A DNA stretch of 64,000 nt from Zygaena filipendulae (taxonomy: Eukaryota; Arthropoda; Insecta; Lepidoptera; Zygaenidae), in NCBI GenBank assembly GCA_907165275.2, contig OU015669.1, forward strand, positions 890,501 through 954,500, written 5' to 3'. Position 1 is the stretch's first letter. Each line of letters begins with the position of its first letter. A program made the position numbers and the translations under genes. Shown one piece after another: positions 48,901 through 60,900 of this stretch. A model generated the notes under the pieces. That model ran no database searches. It was given only the letters and a program-made list of their open reading frames with translations, and had not been told where the DNA came from.

Positions 48901-51900
48901 AAAATCGTTCCTTTGGGAATTCCGAAACTCACGCAAGTGAAACCATGGGGCACAGGTAGTAACTGATATTAAACCAATCAAAACAACCGAGTCCAGAAAC
49001 AAATGCTCTAAAAACACATGTCTATCGAATATTTCGTTCTAATTTCTTTATTGTATTTGATTAACCCTTCAAATGCGGCCGGCGGGCCGTAATTACCAAC
49101 AGATGCACCTCTGATTAATTGCTAGAAAAAGGCCTTTCGGGTCACAGTCACCTGCCGGACTCATCTCACTTTCGATACGAAAAAAGTCCATAATAAAGTA
49201 CCTACGTATACCTAACTACAAAGACTTTTTTCAACCATCCAATCTCGTATGTAAATCGACCAGTCATTGTCTTTGGTGAGGGTTTTTTGTGTGAAATAGA
49301 TTTGGAGATCGACGGAAGTCATGTGGGATTAGGAATTTTTTCCTTGTACAGTTTTTTGTTTAGTCATTATTAAGGGTGTTAAAAAGTGGAATAAAAATTT
49401 TCTGGGAATAAAAATCTGACTGGGCAAAGTTCACGTTTACTGTCGAATTCTTTGAATTCGCTGGATAAGAGTACCTATACCAGTGTGATGTATGAAGACA
49501 TCAGTAATCCTACTAATATTACAAATGTGAAAGTGTGGATGTTTGGATGTTTGGATGTTTATTACTCGATCACGCAAAAACCGCTGAACGGATTTGGATG
49601 AAATTTGGCATGCACGTTGTCAGGGGTACAGAGAAGGACATAGGGTACTTTTTATCCCGGAATTCACGCGGGAACCCCGAAATTACCACAAGTGAAACCG
49701 CGGGGCACAGCTAGTATAATAATAACCCACTTCACAACACACAGATCTACTTGAACCCACAGTAAGATATTATTAGCTTGTGTCGTGGAAACCAAGCAAA
49801 CGTGGTATATAGGTACTACATAGAATGGGCATGTTGACTAATTTTTATTTTTTAGTCCGTCTTGTAGATTATTAAAAAATATTGGACACGTATTTTTTGT
49901 TTTTTTACGTAATCAAAAAATAACGGCGATATATTGAGTTGAAATTTCGTGTGACGTCACTATTCTGACAGTTTGTATGGCGGTTTTAGCGGTTAGTGTC
50001 ACCCTAAAGGTTAGTGCGCTTTATCTTTGTATATTTTAATATATTTGAAAAAGCAAAAAATACGTGTCTATTGTTTTTTTATTTTCTAACTGACGGACTA
50101 ATTACAAAAGTAGTCCACATATCCATTAGGTACATAGATAGATACTATACTATGGAACCCTGTGTTCATCACACAGTGTACCCCCACCGGGAATCGAACC
50201 CAGAACCTCTTGATTAGCGGGCAGGTATGGTGACCTACTACGCCAATCGGGTCGTGTTGGTATTGTGTCCTCTTTCACCACTGTTGGTTCATCTCAACCT
50301 TCATAGGTATAATGTAATGATGTAATTTCACGGGAGGTGGAACCACCTTACAACGTCTCTCGACGCAAACGAAGGTATATCTCGCACTGTTCATCTGTCT
50401 GTGTCAACATCTGTAATAGGGATGTGGACTACTTTTGAAAATCAAAATTCTAATTAGTCCGTCAGTTAGAAAATAAAAAAACAATAGACACGTATTTTTT
50501 GCTTTTTTAAATAAATTAAAATATACAGAGATAAAGCGCATTAAAGTTTACGATGAGGAGGTCGTGACGTCACTAATCACAAAACCGCCATACAAACTGT
50601 CAGAATAGTGACGTCACGCGAAATTTCAACTCAATATATCGCCGTTATTTTTTGATTACGTAAAAAAAGAAAAAATACGTGTCCAATATTTTTTAATAGT
50701 CTACAAGACGGACTAAAAAATAAAAATTAGTCCACATGCTCATTGTTTTTGTGTTTCAATTTCGAACAGAAGTTCAAATGGAACTAACATTCCATATTGT
50801 GTAAGAAGTCAATGATAAGAAGTGACTTCTGTATTCTGTATGGCCTGCGATTTAGGGCATTTTTCAGATTAATTATTATTAATATCTTCTGGTAATTTAA
50901 TATGACCTAGTATAAGCGGCAGAAGCGATTGTTACCTCTTCATCCAGCGGAGTCTAGTCTTTTAGTCGAAATATTTTATAACAGTCCATGAAGAATTTAT
51001 AAAAAAAAAAAAAATATCACGCAGATTTTATTACAGCTGACATCACGAACTCAAATTCGCACGGAAGCATGATCTAAAAAAAAAACTAACAAATCCTACG
51101 TAAGTCGTTAGCGCGCAACCTGCACAATACAATCTTTTATTATTCATAAACGAAGACAGTATTACGCATATCAATCACACGCTGCAAGTGTTAAAAACAT
51201 CTAATCACATGCGCGAACACATCCCGCCATCTTTGTTTTCAACTCTCGCACTGTCATTAGCGCCTTTTTTCGAACGCTCTCGGGAGCCGTTCTTTTTGTC
51301 ATTTATTCAAATTTCCAATTGACAATAGACATGTTTTTGTTTATCGGCCAAAGAAATTATTGTGCCGAGCCCAAGATTAAAAAGTTTTATTCAAATTACG
51401 CTCAGGCATAGACAACGCTTCGAGTAAGGAATGGGGACGGTTTTTTTTTTAGACAATAATGGTTTTGGTTTATACAGGCTAATTACTATCGTATATCGGA
51501 TGTGCGTTGAATTTGTTGCTGTTTTTCGCACGGTGTCGTCTTATTGAATGGTAGGTCATGTTTAGCATTGCGGTAAGCGAGTAGGTAATTATTGTCGCCA
51601 TTTGTTTTTTTTGTACGATTGCATTATTGAAACTGCATAGAAATCATTATAATTTTATCTTTTTTAACTCAAATTACTTGAAATGAAACAGTAAGATTTT
51701 TAACACGTTTACAGCACCACTAGACCTGATTGCTATACGCCAGGTGTCGCGGGTTCGATACACGTGTCAGGGTAAACTTTGTGTTTACTTTGAGTCTGGT
51801 TTAGTATGTGTCTTCCAAACAGAAAGCTTATATTTAACTTACAAGACCCAGTCCAAAGATAGTAGGGAAGAGGATCTGTCAGTCTAAAAACAGTAAAAAG

Positions 51901-54900
51901 AAAAAAAAAATGCGAAAAAATGAACTACGACGACAGCTGTGATCTATTTATATCTATAAATATAAAATGCTTTGTCCTGAATGACTGATGGATCAACGCA
52001 CGTAGTGATTACTTGCTCATTGGATCAACGCACAGCCTGAACCGCTGATCGCAGAGACCTGAAACTTGGAGGGTGTGTTCTTTGGATGACGTAGGCTTCC
52101 GATAAGAATAAATTTTTGAAAATTCAACCCCTAAGGGTATGAAAAGGGGTTGCAAAGTTTGTGTGGAACATTTCTGCGGGAACTTCGAAATTATCGCGGG
52201 TGAAACCGCGCGGGACAGCTAGTCTATCTATATAAGCGGAGTGAATTTTCAGGTAGGCGGTCAAATCAGAAACTACGAGGAATAGCGCAGAAATGAAAAA
52301 TTTGTTCAAAGGAGTCTCTGGAGGAATTTCTATAAAAATTAAAACTGTAGACATACCAAGATTTTTCAAATAAATTTTCTATCCGAGAATCGAACCCGTC
52401 AATTTTGAAAGAGTCCCTTGTACCTATATAAATGCGCCATCCATTCGATAATGTCGCGTGCATAAATGACAATCGGAAACGTTAAATTTTTAAGAAAGTA
52501 AGTACAATACACGCACCTACTATTTTATTTTCTTTTCATCCCGAATATTACTGATTAGCTAAAGTTTAAAAATAAAAATATTATTATTTTAAAATTAAGT
52601 CTTTCCTTTACTTTTTCATCAAACTTTATTTCCCTGCAGACTTTGTTCGTTTAAGTTTAGTTAAAACAATAAATTCACTGCGTGGATTAGCTAGTCCTAA
52701 CTGATGTTATAAACGTGAATGTCGGTTTATTTGTTTGTGACTACTTACTCAATCGATCATCATAAAATTTTGAAATAATATGTTGTCAAGGGTACAGAGA
52801 TCGACATAGGGTACTTTTTATCCCGGAGTTCTCGCAGGAAATCTGCAAACATAAATGCGAAATAGAGTTCATGCAACAGCTGTACAAATGAAGCCAGGAC
52901 TTCAATAATATATCAAATCACTTTTTAGATCTAAAACTCCCTTAAGCTAAATAATAGATCTTGAGAACACACTCCAACCGCCCTCATTTAATTTTTAGGG
53001 AAAATAATTGAAAAAAAAATATCTATGATTAAATATTCTTTATAACAAAAGATTCAAGATCCAAGACCTAAAAAAATTAACAATACGTATATAAGGTAAC
53101 TGTTAATCGTGAGAGTTATTAAAAAAATCAAAGGACGAGAATCAAGACTTGTAACGTATGCAAATGATAGAAGTCGTACGTGATCGGTTTTTTCTGAATG
53201 AATAACGAGATGAAACATACTGTAAGGAAAAAATTAAAAAAAAAACAATGGCAAAGGGCATGTGGCCGCTGGCCGCTTCACCCCTTCTCTGTTTAGGTTT
53301 TAAAAAGCTGTTTTGCATATTCGCTGCAGACTGCATGGCCCAGGCGCTTTTTATAGCCTAAACAGATTATGCAAATGATTTTTTTGGACATCGCTCAGTG
53401 GGAAGACGATTTTTTCTAGTCTGAGAAAGTTTTGAGAGAAAAGATTTCATTGTGTAATGTTACTGATGTTAATAATTAATTTATGCGAGTAGATTCCTTT
53501 TTTGTTACCACTTTTTTATACAACAAATTGTTGTTTGAAGAAATGTAATAGGCAATTTGGTCAATTTGATTTTTTTATAATATTCATTTGGCGGGAAACC
53601 TATCGATAGACTTATTCATTCTGTCATAATTATTTATTAAAAAAAAAACAACAACAAAAACACAAGAACGTAGTCAACCTAGTTGGAGTTGAGTTTTTTA
53701 GTTTTTCGGAAGCTGGAAAAATTTGCATTATTAAGTTATTAAGTTTTTAAGTTGGATTTATCTGATTAAGTATTTTTCGATTTAATTTCGTTTTATTTCA
53801 ATTTACCTAGGTACTTCGCATAATATCTTGAGTTTTCACCAAAATATGATACTTATCCTACTAGGTAATATTATAAATGTGAAAGTGTCGATGTTTGGAT
53901 GTTTGTTACTCAATCACGCAAAAACGGATGAACGGATTTGGATGAAATTTGGCATGCACGTACGGGGTACAGAGAAGGACATAGGGTACTTTTTATCCTG
54001 GAATTCCCGCGGGAACTCCGAGATTACCGCGGGTGAAACCGCGGGGCACAGCTAGTAAGTTATAAAATTAAATATACCTAATCATTTACCTTGGTTAACT
54101 GTCAGTTATTGCAAGAATTAAATAAAAATCAGCAAACATTACTGTAGGTATAAACAGCGAACAAAAAACTGTTTAGGTGATGGCAATATTATAAATAAGA
54201 ATATCTATTTATATCAAAACTATACATATAACAGAAAAAACTTTTTGCCTCAAATTGTTTTTTTGTGCCATGTAGATTTTTTTTACCTGCTCCCGAGGGT
54301 GGAGTCAAATCACACCCCAAAACTTTTTCTACTGCACAAAAACCAATAGTGCACTGAACTATAATATTTTGGGGTGGCAACATTTTTTGTACATACCAAC
54401 TGTACAGATCAATAATTTTCCCGCGCGGAGATGGCATTGGCGCGGCTGTTGTAACCCGTTCGTTGCAACAAAAGACCGAACCCCTTTTATGTATATTTTT
54501 ATTCATCAATTTTTTCGGCTGCCAACGGTCGGAGCGATTCTTTTAGGTAATAGCTGGGGTTGGTATTAAAGAGGGGTTGTTTTTTATGCGGAGAAGTTCT
54601 CCTCACGCGATTGCAGACGGTTCGAAACGGGGGAAATTGTTTCGTGCACGCATAGATATTATACACTATAAAAGTTTTGACTAAACCATTATAGCAATCA
54701 TGCGATGTTTTTGATGTCGCGTATTCCAAAATTGAATTCCGAACAACTTCATTTTTTTTTATGAATTCAAATGCCATCTTGCAGGGCTCTCGGATTTTTG
54801 TTTTGTAATTTACAAAAAGAATTATAATTCACATCATGGACATTGTTAGGTAGGTATATAGGTATTTTCAGCGTTTGCATCTTCTTTCCATTAATAGATT

Positions 54901-57900
54901 CTAAAAATTCTTTCGCTGCAAGAAAACTACAGTGTCATAGAATACGTCTTTTTAGAGTCCATGAAGGTGTGCCAAAGTTCACGCTGGTCAAACCGCTAGT
55001 ATATTATGTATACTTAATTATAATTTCATTTATCCGCAGTGGTGGTTACTTCCGCGCCAGCCAACGAAGCAGAGTTGCAACTGTACAGGGTGATGCAGAG
55101 AGCTAGTCTGCTCGCTTACTACGACACCCTTCTTGAAATGGGTGAGTCGAAGTAATTGTACTTTTCGTACTATTAAATAAAAATTAAAGGGTTAAACATA
55201 AACGTCATAAATAAAAGCACCTTAAATTATTTTTTACCTAAAATAATTTCGTGTCTCGTTATTATCTATAGGCTTATTATTTCCAGGGTATGAACATCAA
55301 AATTCTATTTAGTCCGTTTTGTAGATTATTAAAAATAATAGAGATTTTTTAATTTTTAAAATTATAAAAAAAATAAACGTCTTTACGTCATAACGTGCTA
55401 TAAACGGCGTGACGTCACGCGACATTTCAACTTAATGTACCTATCTCCGTTATTTTTTGATTACGTAAAAAAATAAAAAATACGTGTACATTATTGCCCA
55501 TTATTGTCGTAGGTATTACCATTTTAAGATTAAAGTCCTTTTAGAGCACTTAATTTAATGAGTACTTAATTAATTACTGTTAGAATACTTAATAGGCTAT
55601 TTGACTACTTTTTTTTCTAAATTCTATTTAGTCCGTCAGTTAGATAGTAAAAAAATAATCGACATGTATTTTTTGCTTTTTCAAATTAACGAAAATATAT
55701 CTGGATAAAGCGCATTAAAGTTTGGGAGTGGGGGCTCGTAACGTCATACGCACTAAAAACTGCGCTTGTTTGTGACGTCACGCGACATTTCGACTCAACG
55801 TATCTCCGTTGTTATTTGCTGACGTAAAAAAAAAATTCGTGTCTAATATTTTTTATGAATCTACACGACGGGCTAAAAATAAAAAAAATAGTCAAATAGC
55901 CTATTGAATAAATATTCAAGCATTTTAATTAGATTAAGTACCTAGTGATGACACCAAAAATTTTAAATTTTTTTTCATATCGAATTGCAAAAATCACTAT
56001 CCCTAAAGATAGTAGGTAAGAAAAAAAATGTAATGTTTGTAATCTCCTCTGGCTCAGGAACTCAAGAAAAAACAGTTTCTCATCATATCTACTCGACTCG
56101 ATACACTAACCAAAAAATTCATTTCCATACGCGAAAAAAAACCACGAGACGCCGCGCCGTCTCATGCAAATCCACCTTTTTTTTTTTAACCGAATCTGGC
56201 AATTATCCAAGCAAAGGGTTTGGCCGGTCTGTTTATCTATTGTTTCTTTTTTTCACTCTCCGCAGCCCCTTGGCAAAATGGTCACGTAAGACATTTGCAT
56301 ATTCGCTTAAATTAAAAGACGTCTATGACTTGATATTTTTTCATCGAATCACACGTTTTTATTATAACAGGGAACAATGAAGCGCAATGAACTCGCCTCA
56401 CAACAAGACACTTTTGCATATTAGAAATAGGATTAGCTGAATTAGTTAATTTTTTTTAGCCTGAGAATTGGTATCTTGCGTGATGACAATAGTAGGAATA
56501 CCTACGTATAGGTAACTTTAATAATCCCTTATTGTAAAATTAAACTAGGACACTAACTAAGGCCATTAAAGTCAAACAACAGTCAAAAAACAATCAAATC
56601 TTCTTACATAGCTAGGTATTTGATTTATACGTGTTAATAAATTAACTGAAAACCTGATACACCCCATTAAAAAAAACAAACAATAATATGATTAAAATAT
56701 ATTTTATGTCGAAAAAATTTATACTTTAAAAGTTATTCAACATTAGTTTGGAGGTGACCTATCTACGAAATTCCAAGCGCTACGCCCGCGCCTACCGGTT
56801 CGAATTTTTTTACTGCGGGCGGCGTGTACGCGCCTAATATTGTATTATAAATAATTTAGACATGGGCTAGTAAAAATGAAAAAATATAACCTATATTAAA
56901 CCATAGTGTGATCGATTCGCTAGTCGATTCTGAGCAAACTACATACTTTCTAGTTTTCAGTTAATTCATTAACACGTTGTATAAAAATCGATAGCAGTAT
57001 TATCTACTTTGTTGTGCTGAAATAAATGTATTTTCTTCTTCTTCTTCTTCTACTTACTTTAAAATAGCTACCTACCAATTTACATAAATTTACTGCAGAA
57101 TTAAAAAAAAACTAGTGTTTACCTTATTTTACATATGCCTAGATACTTTAGTATTTAATTCTTAGAAGATAAGAGTTACGATATACAATTTTCGTCTTTT
57201 ATTGTTGCTTTTGTTATTACTCTTTTGTGTAGGTCTGACTTGTACCTAATGATTATTTTTTGCCCAATAAATGGAAACCCAGTGAACTTCTGAGGGCCTT
57301 ATATACAATTATGAATTTGATGATTCAAAGTTATTTGGTTAGAAAACAGGTTTTAATCAATTTTCCAGGTGGAGATGACGTCCAGCAACTCTGTGACGCT
57401 GGAGAAGAAGAATTCTTAGAAATAATGGCTCTAGTCGGCATGGCCTCAAAGCCTCTACACGTCAGGCGACTACAGAAAGCCCTCCAAGAGTGGGTGAACA
57501 ACCCAGCTCTCTTCCAAATACCTATCGTTCCCAACATATGCCCGACCGAAAACCCCTTCATACAGTGCAACCAAAGACTCATAAACATACCTCCAACGAT
57601 CCCGAGTTCTCTGCCGCGGAGTGTAGCTTCACCGGAAAATAACAGGCCAATGTACAGTCCATCCCCCGGCGCTCCCGACAACAGTTGCAGCTCAAACGCA
57701 TCAGCACCGAGCGCCAGTCCTGTTCATAGTCAAACAAATACGTTCACAAAAATAGTTTTACCCCCCTCCCCGGCGCCCGCCGCTCCCGTCTCATCAACAT
57801 CCACCAGGTCCTTCTCCCCACAAAGTGCCTGCCCCCCCGCTTCCGCTGGATCCAGTCCGAATTCCGTCACATCACCGGTCCAACTCACGCCGATCCTGCT

Positions 57901-60900
57901 GGATGTGCACGTTCAAAAATTGGCCTCGGTGGCGGAAAAGTTGAGCAAACATTTGCCCCAACTCGAGCCGAAGCCGCAAAACACTAAGAAGAAGATGTGC
58001 AAAGACTTGGAACTAGTGATGATGATGCCGGAATCGGATCCACGCAGAATGGAGGAAATCAGGAAGTACGCAGCGATTTATGGCAGGTTCGATTGTAAGA
58101 GGAAGCCTGAGAAGCCACTGACTCTTCACGAGGTATGATTTATCAGAATATATATATTTTTTATTTAATACACATAAATACAAAACACAACTGTTTATGA
58201 CAAAATAACTGTTTATAAACACAAATCTTTTTAACAAAAATGTTTACTCTGATGCATGGCAGGGATCGAACCCGCAACGCTTGACTCAGCAGTCAGGCTT
58301 GCTAACTATATACCTACACCAACGCGTTCACGAAAAAATCGTTGTAAATTTTTTCTAACCACGTGACATGACGATAAATTAGTTTTAAATAACGATAGGT
58401 ACAGTTAAAAATTAAATTGTCAACTTGGCCAAAGGTGCAGGGGATATAATGTGCGGTGATGACAATTTACAGGTGATGGTGAACGAGGCGGCGGCGCAGA
58501 TCTGCCGCTGCGTGCCGGCGCTGCTGACGCGGCGGGACGAGCTGTTCCCGCTGGCGAGGCAGCTGGTGCGTCGGGCCGGCCTGCACTACAACAAGCACGG
58601 GTAAACATCCTGATAATCTTCTAGCACACCCGCTACACCCTCCACTACAAAATAAGTAAATACGGCAGGCGGGTGTGCACACGAGCAGCGGGAAGAGAAG
58701 GACACATTCATGTTGATACTGTCCGACACACACACAGCAATAACTTACTGTAATTTTACCCTGATGAGGAGAGGATACTTTACCCTTATTATCTATTATT
58801 ATTTTAATTTCAAAGTTCCTGCGGGATTTCCAGGATAAAGCACTCTATTTCCTTTTCTGTACTCCTGACAACGTTAGTAGGTATGCAAAAAATAATGCAG
58901 TTTCGCCCGCGATAATTTCGGAGTTCCCGAGGGGATTCCGGGATAAAAGTACCCTATGTCCTTCTCTGTATTTACTTACCTCTGTGGCTCTGTAGGTATG
59001 CAAAATTTCATGACGATCGGTTTGTCATTGTAACGTTACCAGATTGCCGCCCGCGCTGTCGGCGGGCGAGGAGCGGGACCGCGACGACGACGAGGCGCCG
59101 ACGCCGGGCAAGCGGCGGCGGCAGGTCGCGCCAACCACTCACGTAGACCTCACCGATTAGCACTAACCGATCACTAACCGGCTAAAACTTACCCGTTGGG
59201 AATTAGGCAATAACATGTGGAAAAGGGTTATTTTAAAGCACGCTCAAAGTATTCAAATTCTATGATTAAAATCTTTAATCAACTGGAACTGTAAATATCT
59301 AGAGTAATAATCTCATTCGAACCGTTTCATGCAATTGGAACCCTAATAGGATTATTCAAATCGTATTACTTTCAGTTATATTACAGTGTATCCAATAAGA
59401 CATTGTAAAAAAACAATCCAATTGGATTTAAAGAGCTGAGTTCAACTTATACTAATGTATAGGACCTAGTATTGAACCTTGGAGAATCCTAATACATTTT
59501 TTTTATAAAACAGTAGTTCTTTAAAGACGTAGATTTTGATTTTAGTGCTGAGTAGTAGGCAAACAATATTCTCGAGGATAACATACTATTTTAAACCATT
59601 TTATTGATTATTTTGTTCAAGGTAAGCATGGTTGAAAGTATCGAATGCCTGAATTAAAACAATTTAAGTTGCGATATTATGCACTGTAGATATTTTTGGC
59701 TTTAGATTAATCGGTATGGTAATAATGTTTATTTTGGTAAGTGGAAATCTTTATCATTTTGCATGATAAATGTTAATAAAATTTGTATATACTTAATAAT
59801 AATTTTTGGTACACAGCATGCAACTATCAGGCCTTGTTAATTAATTTTAACATTAATTCTATGCTAAAAATTCAACTGAAAATTCCTAATTCAAGAAAAA
59901 TTCCCATTTTTTTTAAATGCTGTGATCAGCACAGAAATATAATATAATTGTATATGTATTCAATCAAGATCATTTGTATGTTTCATTATATTGAAAAATT
60001 TAAAGGTCTATTTTAATTCTGTATATTTTTAAAACTTTGAAATTAAACTAAAATCTACACATCAATTTTTTCATTATCTCTGATGACTAACGTATTTTTC
60101 AAATGCAGGACGCTGAGGAGGGTAATGGTGTTCGGGTCAGTCCTGATACTGCTAGAAACAACTCCAACCATAGGTTAGTTTTCACTCTGCTTTATTCTCT
60201 CTCATTTATGAAATTCCGTGTTATTTCTTTATCATAACACTACAATTACAATAATTATTTTTAAAATTTGGTCTCTTTTAGTCTTACTTAAAAACACATG
60301 CTCATCGGACGAAATCACCTCACAGGAAGGTAATTACTGTAATTTTATATCAAAGTAAATGGCTGAATGGATTTCGATGAAACTTTGCATATAAATAGAT
60401 ATAATAGCTTATATAAACCGAGACAACACAGATCGTTTTATCCCATTTCAACATAGGGTTTTAAGAATATTCCTGAAATTCGCGCAGGTAAAACCGCAGG
60501 CGATAAGTGATCGGATAAAAGCTCGTTTCTGCGCTTGTGGTTATTTTATCAAAATGGTTTCCATTGATTTCCAGCTGGTGGGGGGCGAAGGCCGAGAGCG
60601 ACGACGCCGACTCCAGGTGCTCCTACTCCAGCACCAGCACTCCGCCCCCGGTGAGTATACCGAAGACGATAATGTAAACAAAATAAAGATAATACTGTGA
60701 TAGATAGTAAAAATGCCATCTAGTCCCAAACTAAGCAGAGCTTGTACTATGGATTTATATACAACTGACGACTGATATAACACTTGTCCACTTTTTTTGT
60801 AAGTAGGTATATAGTTAAGATACTTCCTAAATTCTCAAACTTATGGTAAACAAAGGATCATCAAGAATATTTACCCTGGTACAGGGATTGTACTCGCGAT

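Noticed and set aside
54189..54777. Minus-strand frames of 92-106 codons
   Set aside because: No recognisable domain and no supporting start or splice context; overlapping frames on both strands are open because the region is GC-balanced.
55985..56380. 131-codon plus-strand frame in nab intron 2
   Set aside because: Low-complexity Lys/Thr/Phe composition, no motif, inside a repeat-poor intron; probably chance.
58255..58325. tRNA gene on the minus strand
   Set aside because: GGGTTCGATCCC is present, but the anticodon and acceptor arms do not pair well; read as a SINE head.
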